Shown: positions 44,390 through 52,609 of the stretch, piece after piece
Numbering within the stretch: position 1 is the first letter of the stretch
Layout: the number at the start of each line of letters is the position of its first letter
NCBI GenBank assembly: GCA_018396675.1
Contig: JAGTQX010000014.1
Span: 62,001 to 126,000, forward strand
DNA from: Candidatus Bathyarchaeota archaeon
GTDB lineage: Archaea > Thermoproteota > Bathyarchaeia > Bathyarchaeales > Bathycorpusculaceae
Length of the DNA: 64,000 nucleotides
Direction: 5' to 3'
The notes under the pieces: generated by a model
The model's database searches: none
What the model was told of the DNA's origin: nothing
What the model saw: only the letters and a program-made list of their open reading frames with translations
Program-made: the position numbers and the translations under genes

Positions 44390-45145
44390 TTACAGCTCCT
44401 TTGTGTGAATGTAAAATGCCATTAGAAAGAATAGGTATGCAAAGTCAAAGAGAAGGTCAGCTGGGTGACCATTGTAATATATGCCTTTTGCAGTAGTGTA
44501 GCTAAAAATGATGTCAGCACACGCGTTTGTTGCTATTGCAGCGTTTATCAGAAGCCAAGATTTTCCAATATTGCCTCTCCAGAAAATTATCAGCCCCAAA
44601 TGTGCCATGCCGAAAAGCACAAAGTCAAGGATTGGATATGCTAGGCTTATTGTTCTAGTGATTAAATTTTCCTCAGTTTCGAATATTGGCGGAACCAATA
44701 AAGCCATTGCCAAAACAACAAATGCAAATATTGCAATTAACGTAGCGGTCAGCCTTTTCCATGTTAAGGCTGAACTGAACAGTTTCACGTACCAGCAAAG
44801 TCCTATAAGGAACGGAACATATCCAGCCAGCCAGAACACATCAGCAGCCGACGGATAAGGCAGTTCAACACCTAAAACAAGAGTATAACCAGCCCACACA
44901 GCTTCTCCCATAAACCAGAGGAATAATCCAGCCGTAAAATAAAGCCACACCATGGAAAATTTTCCCTTTGACTCGCGCCAGTACCGCTCCAAAGAAAAAC
45001 CAGACACTATAACTGTTACTCCAGAAATTAACGGCGAAAAAGCGTTAGAAAAAACTCCTATAAAGTCCGGATAGTAGCCCTGAAAAGCATAAAGTAAACT
45101 CAACGCAGCCATTACTGCGAGACCGACTTTGTAGATTTTCTGCAA
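44390..45145 (-). CDS. Eight-TM membrane protein, sensor-module-like
   Basis: 251 aa with eight hydrophobic helices. LPYPSAADVFWLAGYVPFLIGL resembles the conserved PxPSxADxxYLxGY region of 8-TM sensory input domains seen fused to bacterial diguanylate cyclases and kinases; here no output domain is fused. The following co-transcribed NitrOD5-like protein may be its cytoplasmic partner (inference). Confidence 0.65.
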   Translation of the reverse strand: MQKIYKVGLAVMAALSLLYAFQGYYPDFIGVFSNAFSPLISGVTVIVSGFSLERYWRESKGKFSMVWLYFTAGLFLWFMGEAVWAGYTLVLGVELPYPSAADVFWLAGYVPFLIGLCWYVKLFSSALTWKRLTATLIAIFAFVVLAMALLVPPIFETEENLITRTISLAYPILDFVLFGMAHLGLIIFWRGNIGKSWLLINAAIATNACADIIFSYTTAKGIYYNGHPADLLFDFAYLFFLMAFYIHTKEL

Positions 45146-45467
45146 GCCTAGGCACTCTCCTTCAAACTGTCAGCGTTTATCTTTTTTTACGAGGCGTATC
45201 ACGTGTTAACCGCGGCGTTTCGTATGTTCAGGCGTATACGTCGTTTCAGTCGGATACGAAAATTATCATTTTTGACCCTTAATATATGACTTGTGAACAG
45301 CTGATATGAATCGCTAAAATGCTTTGTTCCAACTCCGAATCCGCGTGATTTTTTAGCGTATTAGCAAGCTTTCCTATTGGAGTTTTCTTTCAAATTTTAC
45401 CGCAACCCTTAAAGCTCTCATGCACAAAACAACAACATCTCTCTCATGAAAAGGGAGAGGGTAACAA
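45146..45467. other. 322-nt intergenic region before the malic enzyme
   Basis: No coding frame of interest. Holds an inverted repeat TTTCGTAT (45218-45225) / ATACGAAA (45254-45261), a TATA-like AATATATG near 45281, a second AT-rich element near 45411 (CCCTTAAAG), and the SD hairpin described separately. Presumably contains divergent promoters for the membrane-protein operon and the malic enzyme gene. Confidence 0.5.
45439..45459 (+). promoter_or_regulatory. Hairpin sequestering the malic enzyme Shine-Dalgarno
   Basis: CTCTCTC at 45439-45445 can pair with GGGAGAG at 45453-45459 (six Watson-Crick pairs and one G-U), closing a 7-nt loop. The 3' arm is the SD of the gene starting at 45468, so folding would hide the ribosome site. 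Confidence 0.45.
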
Positions 45468-46850
45468 ATGTGTCCCGCTAAAAAAGAGGAAAGGAAACCA
45501 ACAGTTGAAGAATTGCTCGCTAAAGCGAAGAAACCAGCACAACTTGCTCCTGGAATGCACAGGTTTTATGAAGGCAAAGTTCAAGTCATGCCGAAATGCG
45601 CCATAACAAGCCCCGACGACTTCGCAATATGGTATACTCCCGGCGTTGCGGCGCCATGCAAAGAAATCCAAGCAAACACTGAAAAATCTTTTGAGCTTAC
45701 AAACCGATGGAACTATGTAGCCGTAGTTTCAGACGGCACACGCGTTTTAGGCTTGGGCAACATAGGCCCAGAAGCCGCTATGCCAGTTATGGAAGGAAAA
45801 GCTCTACTGTTCAAGTATCTCGGCGGCGTTGACGCTTTCCCAATATGCCTAAAAACAAAAGACCCTGACGAAATAGTCCGTGCATGCGAGCTTATTGAAC
45901 CTTCATTCGGCGGAATCAACCTTGAAGACATTGAAAAACCGAAATGCTTCTACGTTTTGGAAAAAGCCAGAGACCGCTTACAGATTCCAGTTTGGCACGA
46001 CGACCAGCAGGGAACCGCCACCGTAATACTGGCTGGCTTAATAAACGCCTTCAAAATAGTTGGCAAGAAACCGCAGCAAAGCATCGTAACTTTAATCGGA
46101 GCCGGAGCGGCAAACATCCGCACAGCTTACGTCCTAATAAGATGGGGAATGAAGCCTGGCAACATAATCCTAGTTGACACCAAAGGCATAATCTACCCTG
46201 GAAGGGAAGACATCAAGAAAGAAGAAGACCCATGGAAATACGAGCTCTCCCAAATAACGAACAGTGAAGGCAGAAGAGGCGACATAGCCGAAGCCTTTAA
46301 AGGCGTAGACGCCGTTGTCGCCGCGTCCAAACCAGGCCCAGATACAATAAAGAAAGAGTGGATATCAACAATGGCCAATAACGCAATAGTTTTTGCGTGT
46401 GCAAACCCAATCCCAGAAATATGGCCTTGGGAAGCCAAAGAAGCTGGAGCTCGAATCGTTGCCACTGGAAGAAGCGACTTTCCAAACCAGGTTAACAATA
46501 GTTTAGGCTTCCCCGCAATATTCCGCGGCGTTTTAGACGTGAAAGCCAAAACAGTTACAGATGACATGTGTATAGCCGCCGCGCAGGAACTGGCAAAATT
46601 TGCCGAAGAGCGTGGAATGCATGAGGAAGATATTCTTCCACGGATGGAAGAGTGGGAAGTCTTCCCGCGCGAGGCAGTGGCGTGTGCTTTGAAGTCCATA
46701 GACCAGGGAGTAGCCAGAGTGAAACCGAGCAGGAAAGAACTCTATGAAAGAGCCGTGGCGATAATAAAGAACGCTAGAGAAAGCCTAAAAGTTCTAATGA
46801 AGGAAGGCTTGATAAAGAAACCGCCGCCAGAAGAGCAATTACTCAAGTAA
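45468..46850 (+). CDS. NAD(P)-dependent malic enzyme
   Basis: Decarboxylates malate to pyruvate and CO2. 460 aa. The N-terminal malic domain has WYTPGVAAPCKEI, VVSDGTRVLGLGNIGPEAAMPVMEGKALLFK and the metal-site Asp/Glu in INLEDI and PVWHDDQQGTATVILAGLINA. The NAD-binding domain has VTLIGAGAANIRTAYVLI. A Cys-containing N-terminal extension of ~25 aa precedes the core. The GGGAGAGGG SD lies 6 nt upstream of the ATG, inside a possible hairpin. Confidence 0.95.
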   Translation: MCPAKKEERKPTVEELLAKAKKPAQLAPGMHRFYEGKVQVMPKCAITSPDDFAIWYTPGVAAPCKEIQANTEKSFELTNRWNYVAVVSDGTRVLGLGNIGPEAAMPVMEGKALLFKYLGGVDAFPICLKTKDPDEIVRACELIEPSFGGINLEDIEKPKCFYVLEKARDRLQIPVWHDDQQGTATVILAGLINAFKIVGKKPQQSIVTLIGAGAANIRTAYVLIRWGMKPGNIILVDTKGIIYPGREDIKKEEDPWKYELSQITNSEGRRGDIAEAFKGVDAVVAASKPGPDTIKKEWISTMANNAIVFACANPIPEIWPWEAKEAGARIVATGRSDFPNQVNNSLGFPAIFRGVLDVKAKTVTDDMCIAAAQELAKFAEERGMHEEDILPRMEEWEVFPREAVACALKSIDQGVARVKPSRKELYERAVAIIKNARESLKVLMKEGLIKKPPPEEQLLK

Positions 46851-46927
46851 TCAGCCAAACACCACAATTCCATCTTTCTTTTTTGGAATCTGCAGAAAAT
46901 TATTTAAGCTATTTCCATAAAACATAA

Positions 46928-47443
46928 ATGGCTAGGGAGAAAGACGAGATGCGTTCAGATTACGCCCTATACACGGTGGCCATAATATTCTTCATATTGA
47001 CTGGACTAGTGCTCTACTACCAAGTGGAATACCGAGACCTTTGGATAGTTACAACAGCTGTTCTAGGCTTATTTTTCATCGGACTTGGCTATACGCAAAG
47101 ACCCAAAACAGTGACAAAAAGCATAACTTCTGAAGTAACAGCGGCAACGCAAGAATCCACAACGGCAACTATTTCTACATCTATGCCTGAACCAGCACCT
47201 GCACCGCCAACAAAACAGGAGATAATGGTTGAGGAAACACCAGTCGTAAAGGCTGGTCGAGAATTAACCGAAGTTAAAGGCATAGGTGCAAAACGGGCAG
47301 AACAACTTAAGTCCATGGGCATCCTAAGCGTCGAAGATTTGGCCAATGCTTCAGCAAAAACAATAGCCTCAAAACTTAAGATTTCGCCGAAAATCGCTGA
47401 AAAATGGGTTGAAGGCGCAAAAAGGCTCACCGAGAAATCCTGA
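46928..47443 (+). CDS. Membrane protein with C-terminal helix-hairpin-helix domain
   Basis: 171 aa. Two transmembrane helices (residues ~14-29 and ~38-55) are followed by a Thr/Ser/Pro-rich linker and a cytoplasmic HhH pair at ~110-171 (ELTEVKGIGAKRAEQLKSMG, then SVEDLANAS and KISPKIAEKWVEGAKRL). This HhH type binds DNA non-specifically in other proteins, so the protein might tether DNA to the membrane (inference). Start ATG 46928 lacks a clear SD. Confidence 0.75.
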   Translation: MAREKDEMRSDYALYTVAIIFFILTGLVLYYQVEYRDLWIVTTAVLGLFFIGLGYTQRPKTVTKSITSEVTAATQESTTATISTSMPEPAPAPPTKQEIMVEETPVVKAGRELTEVKGIGAKRAEQLKSMGILSVEDLANASAKTIASKLKISPKIAEKWVEGAKRLTEKS

Positions 47444-47470
47444 AAATAGGGCTTTTAAAAGGCGATGCGA

Positions 47471-47734
47471 CTACAGTTTCAAGATTCTTATTATATTCCT
47501 TCTTTCTAAACGCTTTAGTGCATCCATAAACTCGTTTTTCCTTTTGCCGCTCACTCTGAAATCTTGTAACATCTCGTTTATAGGCGTGCCAGGTTTTCCA
47601 AGTCCGAGGGTTTCTCTGTGAAGATGTTTAACTATTGAACGTTCAAGTTTACCGCATCGCCATGTAGTGTTACGGATGAGAACAACTATGGATCTTCCAA
47701 AACTCTTTTTTCCATTGTTTCCCTTTTTCCGCAC
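47471..47734 (-). CDS. Small basic HTH-like protein
   Basis: About 87 aa, basic N-terminus (KKGNNGKKSFGRSIV), then helices ending with RKNEFMDALKRLERRNIIRIL, which looks like a winged-helix recognition segment. GTG 47734 has GGAG 6 nt upstream; the earlier TTG 47740 abuts that SD. No family is recognised; a transcriptional or RNA-binding role is possible. Confidence 0.5.
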   Translation of the reverse strand: MRKKGNNGKKSFGRSIVVLIRNTTWRCGKLERSIVKHLHRETLGLGKPGTPINEMLQDFRVSGKRKNEFMDALKRLERRNIIRILKL

Positions 47735-47863
47735 TTCCAACTCCGATTCACAGTTACAAGTTATGCATTGAGACTTTTAGGATTTACGTTCAAGATCGGC
47801 TTTCGGAAACCTAAAATAACAGAATCTCAAAGTGTAAACTCCAAAAGTTTGAGGCGAACAAAA

Positions 47864-48292
47864 ATGATTAAAGAAGGAAAAGTTAAAAGAATAATTGTTT
47901 CTCGCCTACTGGAAGGCGAAGATTTTTTAGAAGCCATAAAAGAGAAAGCTGAAAAGGCTGGTGTAAAAGCTGGTGCAATAATAGCCATCGGCAGTTTGCA
48001 AAATGTCACGTTGGGATATTACAAAGAAGGCGAATACAAGTACATCAAACTGGATGGACCGCTGGAAATTGCTTCTTGCACCGGCAACATCGCCATAGAC
48101 GAGAAGGGTGATACAGTGATTCACGCACACATAGTGGTCACAGACGAAGAGTGCAGAGCTTTCGGCGGCCACTTGATGAAAGGGTCTCCAGTTGGCGCTA
48201 CAGCTGAACTTGTGATAATTGAAGGCGTTGATTTGAGTCTAAAAAGGGTTTTGGATGAGAAGACGAAACTTAAGCTTTTGAGTTTAGCCTAG
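47864..48292 (+). CDS. DUF296 / PPC-domain protein
   Basis: 142 aa, a single plant-and-prokaryote-conserved (PPC) domain: SRLLEGEDFLEAIKEKAEKAGVKAGAIIAIGSL, GYYKEGEYKYI, GDTVIHAHIVVTDEECRAFGGHLMKG with the metal-binding His residues. Trimeric relatives are DNA-binding or ligand-binding. ATG 47864, with GAGGCG 7 nt upstream. It overlaps the 3' end of the acetyltransferase gene by 9 bp (convergent). Confidence 0.88.
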   Translation: MIKEGKVKRIIVSRLLEGEDFLEAIKEKAEKAGVKAGAIIAIGSLQNVTLGYYKEGEYKYIKLDGPLEIASCTGNIAIDEKGDTVIHAHIVVTDEECRAFGGHLMKGSPVGATAELVIIEGVDLSLKRVLDEKTKLKLLSLA

Positions 48293-48745
48293 TGTTTTCT
48301 CGAAAAGTATGCCATGCGCACTTCCATAATAATGTTCAAGCTTTCCAACTTTTTTATATCCGAGCTTCTGATAAAGGTTTAACGCGGCTACATTGTCTTC
48401 GCGTGCTTCGAGGCGGCAAACCGTAACATTTCTTTCTTTAAAGATTTTTTCAATCTCCATCAGGAGCAATATTCCTACACCTTTGCGGCGATGACTCGGC
48501 GACACATCTATGGTTAATATATGTCCACTTAACAGGTTGTCATCAACGAAAATCATGCCGATTATAAAACCCACAATTTTCCCGTCTTCTTTAGCGATTA
48601 AACTTATCGAATTGTAATCTGTAAGCAACTGGGCGATTTGCTGTTTTGTGAAAGCCTCGCTTTTGAAGCATTCCATCTCAATTTCATAAAGCCTATCCAA
48701 ATGTTTGATTGAGGCGTCCTCTATGGTTATCGCCATCTGCTTCAT
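48284..48745 (-). CDS. GNAT N-acetyltransferase, RimI-like
   Basis: 153 aa. LTIDVSPSHRRKGVGILLLMEIEKIF holds the acetyl-CoA loop RRKGVG; EAREDNVAALNLYQKLGYKKVGKLEHYYG is the RimI/Ard1 C-terminal motif. Probably acetylates protein N-termini. Start ATG 48745 or the ATG three codons on. Confidence 0.85.
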   Translation of the reverse strand: MKQMAITIEDASIKHLDRLYEIEMECFKSEAFTKQQIAQLLTDYNSISLIAKEDGKIVGFIIGMIFVDDNLLSGHILTIDVSPSHRRKGVGILLLMEIEKIFKERNVTVCRLEAREDNVAALNLYQKLGYKKVGKLEHYYGSAHGILFEKTLG

Positions 48746-48771
48746 CTTTTAAATCATTTACATGCGCAGAT

Positions 48772-49863
48772 TTAGACTTTTTCTGTTTGGTTAGGCAAGC
48801 TTGAAGGTGATGTTGCAGCAATAGCTTTGATTTCTATCCACTGTTGAACAGCGAAACTGACGAAAAACCTAAGCCAAAGCGTAAGAATTCTGCTAAGTAT
48901 CGTTGCTGTCGCGCTTGTTTGGAACGGCACGCCGAGAATTACATAAAGAGTCGTCATCGTTATTTCGGGAAGTCCCACTTCAAAAGGCACGCCTACAGGA
49001 ATGGATTTTACCGCTGTCACTATTGACTGCGTTAAAATAACTATGCCTAAAAGCGAGAGAGTGCTCATCTGAAAATCCAAAGCCAAAAAAACCAAGTAGC
49101 ATATAATCAAGTTTAGAATCCAGCAGATTGTTGAGAAGGCCGTGGCTACAGACAATGTTCTCGGAGCGTGGCTGAACTCTTTCATTGAATCGTGAAATAT
49201 TTTGGCTGCTTTAAGCGCGTCTTCCCTAAATTTTGCAAGTTTCCATTTCCCTCTGCTTACGAATTCGGCAATCCGAAAGGCAAATTCTATAATTTTCCGA
49301 GTCCATGCCTCTTTAATGCAGAACAAAATCAGCAAAATCACAAAAAACACGGTTACGGCGACAAAGAAAAGGCTCAAGTTGAAAATTAACGTGTCAACTT
49401 GCCTCTCTGTTAGAATCATGCAGGTGCCAATGATAACGCTTATGGCGCCTACGCTCATGCTTATCAGCCTATGCGCTACAAGAGAAGCTGCGACTTTTCC
49501 GCTGATTTCGTTGCCTTGTTCCCGCATCACTAGGTATGCTCTTGAAATTTCTCCGCTTATGGACTCTGCTGGAATAATTATGTCAACAAATGTTCCATAC
49601 CAAACATACAAGTAGGCTTTTAAAACTGAAAGTTTAACGGAAAGAAAATTTAAGAGAGAACGCCAAGCTAGCGCGTAAAAAAGCGTGTCGAAGAAAACGA
49701 GGAAAGCTGCTAAAACATATAATGGCATGTTCACAGTTTTTATTGTTGCAATAATTTCTGGGATGTCCACTTGGAAAAGGTAAAGGTATATTATGAATGC
49801 AGCTATGCCTATGGCTGGCAAAAGCACGGTTTTCCAGGTGACTTTCGGTTTAACGGAACCCAT
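48772..49863 (-). CDS. Lysylphosphatidylglycerol synthase/flippase-like membrane protein (UPF0104)
   Basis: About 363 aa with eight to nine hydrophobic helices. YVWYGTFVDIIIPAESISGEISRAYLV and the late IPVGVPFEVGLPEITMTTLYVIL are the LPG_synthase_TM (AglD-like) motifs. ATG 49863 is used; an upstream extension to 49947 is polar. May flip or modify lipids or lipid-linked sugars. No synthase domain is fused. Confidence 0.85.
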   Translation of the reverse strand: MGSVKPKVTWKTVLLPAIGIAAFIIYLYLFQVDIPEIIATIKTVNMPLYVLAAFLVFFDTLFYALAWRSLLNFLSVKLSVLKAYLYVWYGTFVDIIIPAESISGEISRAYLVMREQGNEISGKVAASLVAHRLISMSVGAISVIIGTCMILTERQVDTLIFNLSLFFVAVTVFFVILLILFCIKEAWTRKIIEFAFRIAEFVSRGKWKLAKFREDALKAAKIFHDSMKEFSHAPRTLSVATAFSTICWILNLIICYLVFLALDFQMSTLSLLGIVILTQSIVTAVKSIPVGVPFEVGLPEITMTTLYVILGVPFQTSATATILSRILTLWLRFFVSFAVQQWIEIKAIAATSPSSLPNQTEKV

Positions 49864-50004
49864 TAAACACGCCCTGTTAATGACTGCAAAAGATTCCGCA
49901 GCAGAATTATATATTTTACCCAAATCCGCCTCAAAAGAGCAATACACGGAAGCTTTAAGAGTTTAGCCAAAAGGATTTCACATGTAAGAAAAGGCGGTTA
50001 AAAC

Positions 50005-50883
50005 TTGAAATTTGGAATTATAACGCGAAACCCCGACGCCTACAGTTCAACCCAGCTTCGAAAAGCATTAGCCAAACGACAAATTCCTCATGCTTGTTTC
50101 AGCTTTCCACAAATTGTCGCCCGCATCGGCTATGTGCCTCACGTGAACGCACATAATATTGACATCTTAAGCGAATTAGACGCGCTCATAATTCGCCCAA
50201 TTGGGCGAGGCTCGCTGGAAGAAATAGTCTTCCGCATGGATATGCTTTACAAGCTTGAGAGACTTGGCTTTTATGTGATTAATCCTCCAGAAGCAATTGA
50301 ACACTGCGTTGACAAATATGACCTTCTAGCAATTTTAGAAGACAGCGGCATTCCCGTGCCGCGGACAGTCGCCACTGAAAGCGTTAGCCAAGCCCTTAAA
50401 GCCTTTCATGAGCTAGGCGGGGATGTTGTTATCAAACCAATTTTCGGCTCTAGAGGCGTAGGCGTAACACGCATAACCGACCGAGAAATAGCCCAAACAG
50501 TTTTCAACGCTATCACATTTAACCACGGCGTAATTTACATGCAAGAGTTTGTTCCACATGGTTTTTCAGACATCCGCGCTTTTGTCATAGGCGACCGTGT
50601 TGCAGCGGCAATGCGTCGGGTTGCGACAAGCTGGAAAACTAACTACAGTCAAGGAGCCCGTCCAGAACCAATAAAGCTGGACACGAAAATCGAGGAGTTA
50701 GCGGTGAAATCCGCGCAACTCATTAAGTGCAAAATTGCTGGTGTAGACATACTTGAAAGCCCAAAAGGCCCACTTGTCATAGAAGTTAACAGTCAGCCTG
50801 GATGGCGTGGTTTGCAGTCCATTTCACATGTTAATATTGCAGATGAGATAGTAGCTTATGTGCTTTCTGAACTGAAGAAATAG
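50005..50883 (+). CDS. RimK-family ATP-grasp ligase, MptN candidate
   Basis: 292 aa. RimK-type pre-ATP domain (INPPEAIEHCVDKYDLLAILEDSGIPVPRT), P-loop-like FGSRGVGVTRI, and metal-binding Asp/Glu/Asn in GVDILES and VIEVNSQPGW. This family includes RimK, LysX and the tetrahydromethanopterin:glutamate ligase MptN, and the F420 ligase CofF. With mtd and ftr in the window, MptN (tetrahydrosarcinapterin formation) is a fair guess but unproven. Start TTG 50005. Confidence 0.78.
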   Translation: MKFGIITRNPDAYSSTQLRKALAKRQIPHACFSFPQIVARIGYVPHVNAHNIDILSELDALIIRPIGRGSLEEIVFRMDMLYKLERLGFYVINPPEAIEHCVDKYDLLAILEDSGIPVPRTVATESVSQALKAFHELGGDVVIKPIFGSRGVGVTRITDREIAQTVFNAITFNHGVIYMQEFVPHGFSDIRAFVIGDRVAAAMRRVATSWKTNYSQGARPEPIKLDTKIEELAVKSAQLIKCKIAGVDILESPKGPLVIEVNSQPGWRGLQSISHVNIADEIVAYVLSELKK

Positions 50884-50897
50884 ATAGGAGGCACTCT

Positions 50898-51638
50898 ATT
50901 ATATTTAAAGCTGAAATTGTAAAGATCGATACCAAAGCTAAAAAAGCCGAGAAGGCTGTAGACTACGTCGCTGATGACAAGCCCATCCACGTTTTCATAA
51001 ACGAAACCTACTACGCTACTGTTTTCTGCACTCCAAAACAGCTCAAGGAACTGGCAGTGGGCTATTTGCTTTCTTTAGGCGTAATAAAATCTATTGAAGA
51101 AATCCAGAAAATCGCCATCAGAAAAGGAAACATCTGTCATGTCAGCTTAAAACCGACAGTAAACCTGCCAACATCTGGAGGCAAACAAAGAAACGGAACA
51201 CAGGAAGCGTGTCCAAAAATAGTTTCAAAATTGGCGGTTAAGGCTGAAATTATCCAAAAAAGCGTAGAAAACTTGAACCGCATAGCTGAAATCTTCATAA
51301 AAACTGGCGGAGCACACGCAGCTGCAATCTACAATCATGAAGGTGCACTTTTGGCTTTCTCTGAAGATGTCAGTCGTCACTATGCCGTGGACAAGGCTAT
51401 AGGCGAGGGCGCCTTGAAAAAAACAGATTTCAGTGAATGTTTTCTGGCCTTAAGTGGAAGGCTTACCGGAGACATTGCTTTAAAGGCAGCAACCGTTGGC
51501 ATACCTATTTTAGCTTCTTTGGCTGCGGCGACGACTTCCGGCATAGCGATGGCAAAGAAAACACGGCTAACGTTAGTCGGGTTTGTTCGTGGAAAAAACA
51601 TGAACATTTACAGTTTCCCTGAAAGGATTCTCTCGTAG
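50898..51638 (+). CDS. fdhD: FdhD-type sulfurtransferase with non-canonical start
   Basis: Transfers sulfur for formate dehydrogenase molybdenum/tungsten cofactor maturation. Reading begins at ATT 50898 (6 nt after AGGAGG 50886-50891) or ATA 50901; no ATG, GTG or TTG exists in frame between the upstream stop at 50868 and GTG 51057, by which point conserved N-terminal sequence has already passed (KPIHVFINETYYATVFCTP then KELAVGYLLSLGVI). Later motifs: AFSEDVSRHYAVDKAIGEGAL, LSGRLTGDIALKAATVGIPILAS. The C-x-x-C pair of E. coli FdhD is reduced to one Cys (QEACP). Overlaps the AIR-synthase-like gene tail to tail by 31 bp. Confidence 0.83.
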   Translation: MIFKAEIVKIDTKAKKAEKAVDYVADDKPIHVFINETYYATVFCTPKQLKELAVGYLLSLGVIKSIEEIQKIAIRKGNICHVSLKPTVNLPTSGGKQRNGTQEACPKIVSKLAVKAEIIQKSVENLNRIAEIFIKTGGAHAAAIYNHEGALLAFSEDVSRHYAVDKAIGEGALKKTDFSECFLALSGRLTGDIALKAATVGIPILASLAAATTSGIAMAKKTRLTLVGFVRGKNMNIYSFPERILS

Positions 51639-52609
51639 GGGTCATCGGGTTTCTCTGGAAAAGTTCCTTCTTTCTCATCTTTGACCAATATGCGTTTTTT
51701 CTCCTTTGTAAAAACGCCTATAATATGCGCTTCAACATGATTTTTTTGTAAAACTTTTTCAACATTCTCTTTGGCAGCAGGATCCACAGCGGCTAAAACG
51801 GTTCCGGTGGAAGACATGGAGAGCATCTGGAAATCTGAAAGTTTAAAGTAACATTGAAGGGTAAAAGCTTCCTTTGCAAATGGAATTTTCTCCAGCTTCA
51901 CCTTAAAGCCGACGTTAGAAGCTTCAGCCATTTCATTTAAGGCGGATGTCAATCCTCCTTCAGTGGCGTCATGCATAGCGTGAACACCGCCAGTTTCCGC
52001 CAAAAGCAGCGCTTCTTTCACGCAACTCTGCGCTTTGACAAGCTTCTCAAGTGCCTTGGTACTTTTGGTTCCAAATAGGCGATTTGCCAAATTCTTATGT
52101 GTCAACGCAAAATTTACTGCTACTTCTAAGCCTACAGGTTTTATGCAGAAAATATAGTCTCCCGGCCTTGCGTTTCCAGGTGTAATCAGTTTGTCTTTGC
52201 TTATTTTTCCATAAGCCGTGCATACTCCAACGATTGTTGATAGGCCTTGATAAGTTCCGGTGTGTCCTGTAACGACTGCCATTTCTAACTCTTCGGCAGC
52301 TTTGCAGGTGTTTTCCATAATTTTATAGAATTTTTCAGGTTTTGTTGATGGCGGCCCGAGAAGGTTTATTGTGCAGAATTCTGGTTTGGCTCCGAAAAGA
52401 GCTACGTCTGAAGCTGCGTAATGGATTAGAAGCCATCCGAACCATTTTTCTGGAACGCCGATGCATGGGTCTGTGGACACAATTAGGCATGTGCCATCTA
52501 ACATATGCGCTCCAGAGTCAAACCCTGGTGAAGGTGGGATGATTACCCGCTTGTCTTTTTTTATGAAACTTAGCAGTTTTTTCAGTTCTTCCTTGTCAAG
52601 TTTTCCCAT
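51608..52609 (-). CDS. AIR synthase-related ATP-binding protein (HypE/ThiL/SelD superfamily)
   Basis: 333 aa. IIPPSPGFDSGAHML and STDPCIGVPEKW at the N-terminus, GWLLIHYAASDVALFGAKPEFCTINLLGPP, and C-terminal MHDATEGGLTSALNEMAEASNVGF are superfamily marks for enzymes that phosphorylate substrates with ATP. Last gene of an operon led by thiT under a TPP riboswitch, with no gap to the preceding RecA-like gene. That context makes a thiamine-linked (ThiL-like) or metal-hydrogenase-linked role possible, unproven. Confidence 0.78.
   Translation of the reverse strand: MGKLDKEELKKLLSFIKKDKRVIIPPSPGFDSGAHMLDGTCLIVSTDPCIGVPEKWFGWLLIHYAASDVALFGAKPEFCTINLLGPPSTKPEKFYKIMENTCKAAEELEMAVVTGHTGTYQGLSTIVGVCTAYGKISKDKLITPGNARPGDYIFCIKPVGLEVAVNFALTHKNLANRLFGTKSTKALEKLVKAQSCVKEALLLAETGGVHAMHDATEGGLTSALNEMAEASNVGFKVKLEKIPFAKEAFTLQCYFKLSDFQMLSMSSTGTVLAAVDPAAKENVEKVLQKNHVEAHIIGVFTKEKKRILVKDEKEGTFPEKPDDPYERILSGKL

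Noticed and set aside
46193-46699. 168-codon frame antisense to the malic enzyme gene
   Set aside because: The malic enzyme motifs are complete on the other strand; no SD.
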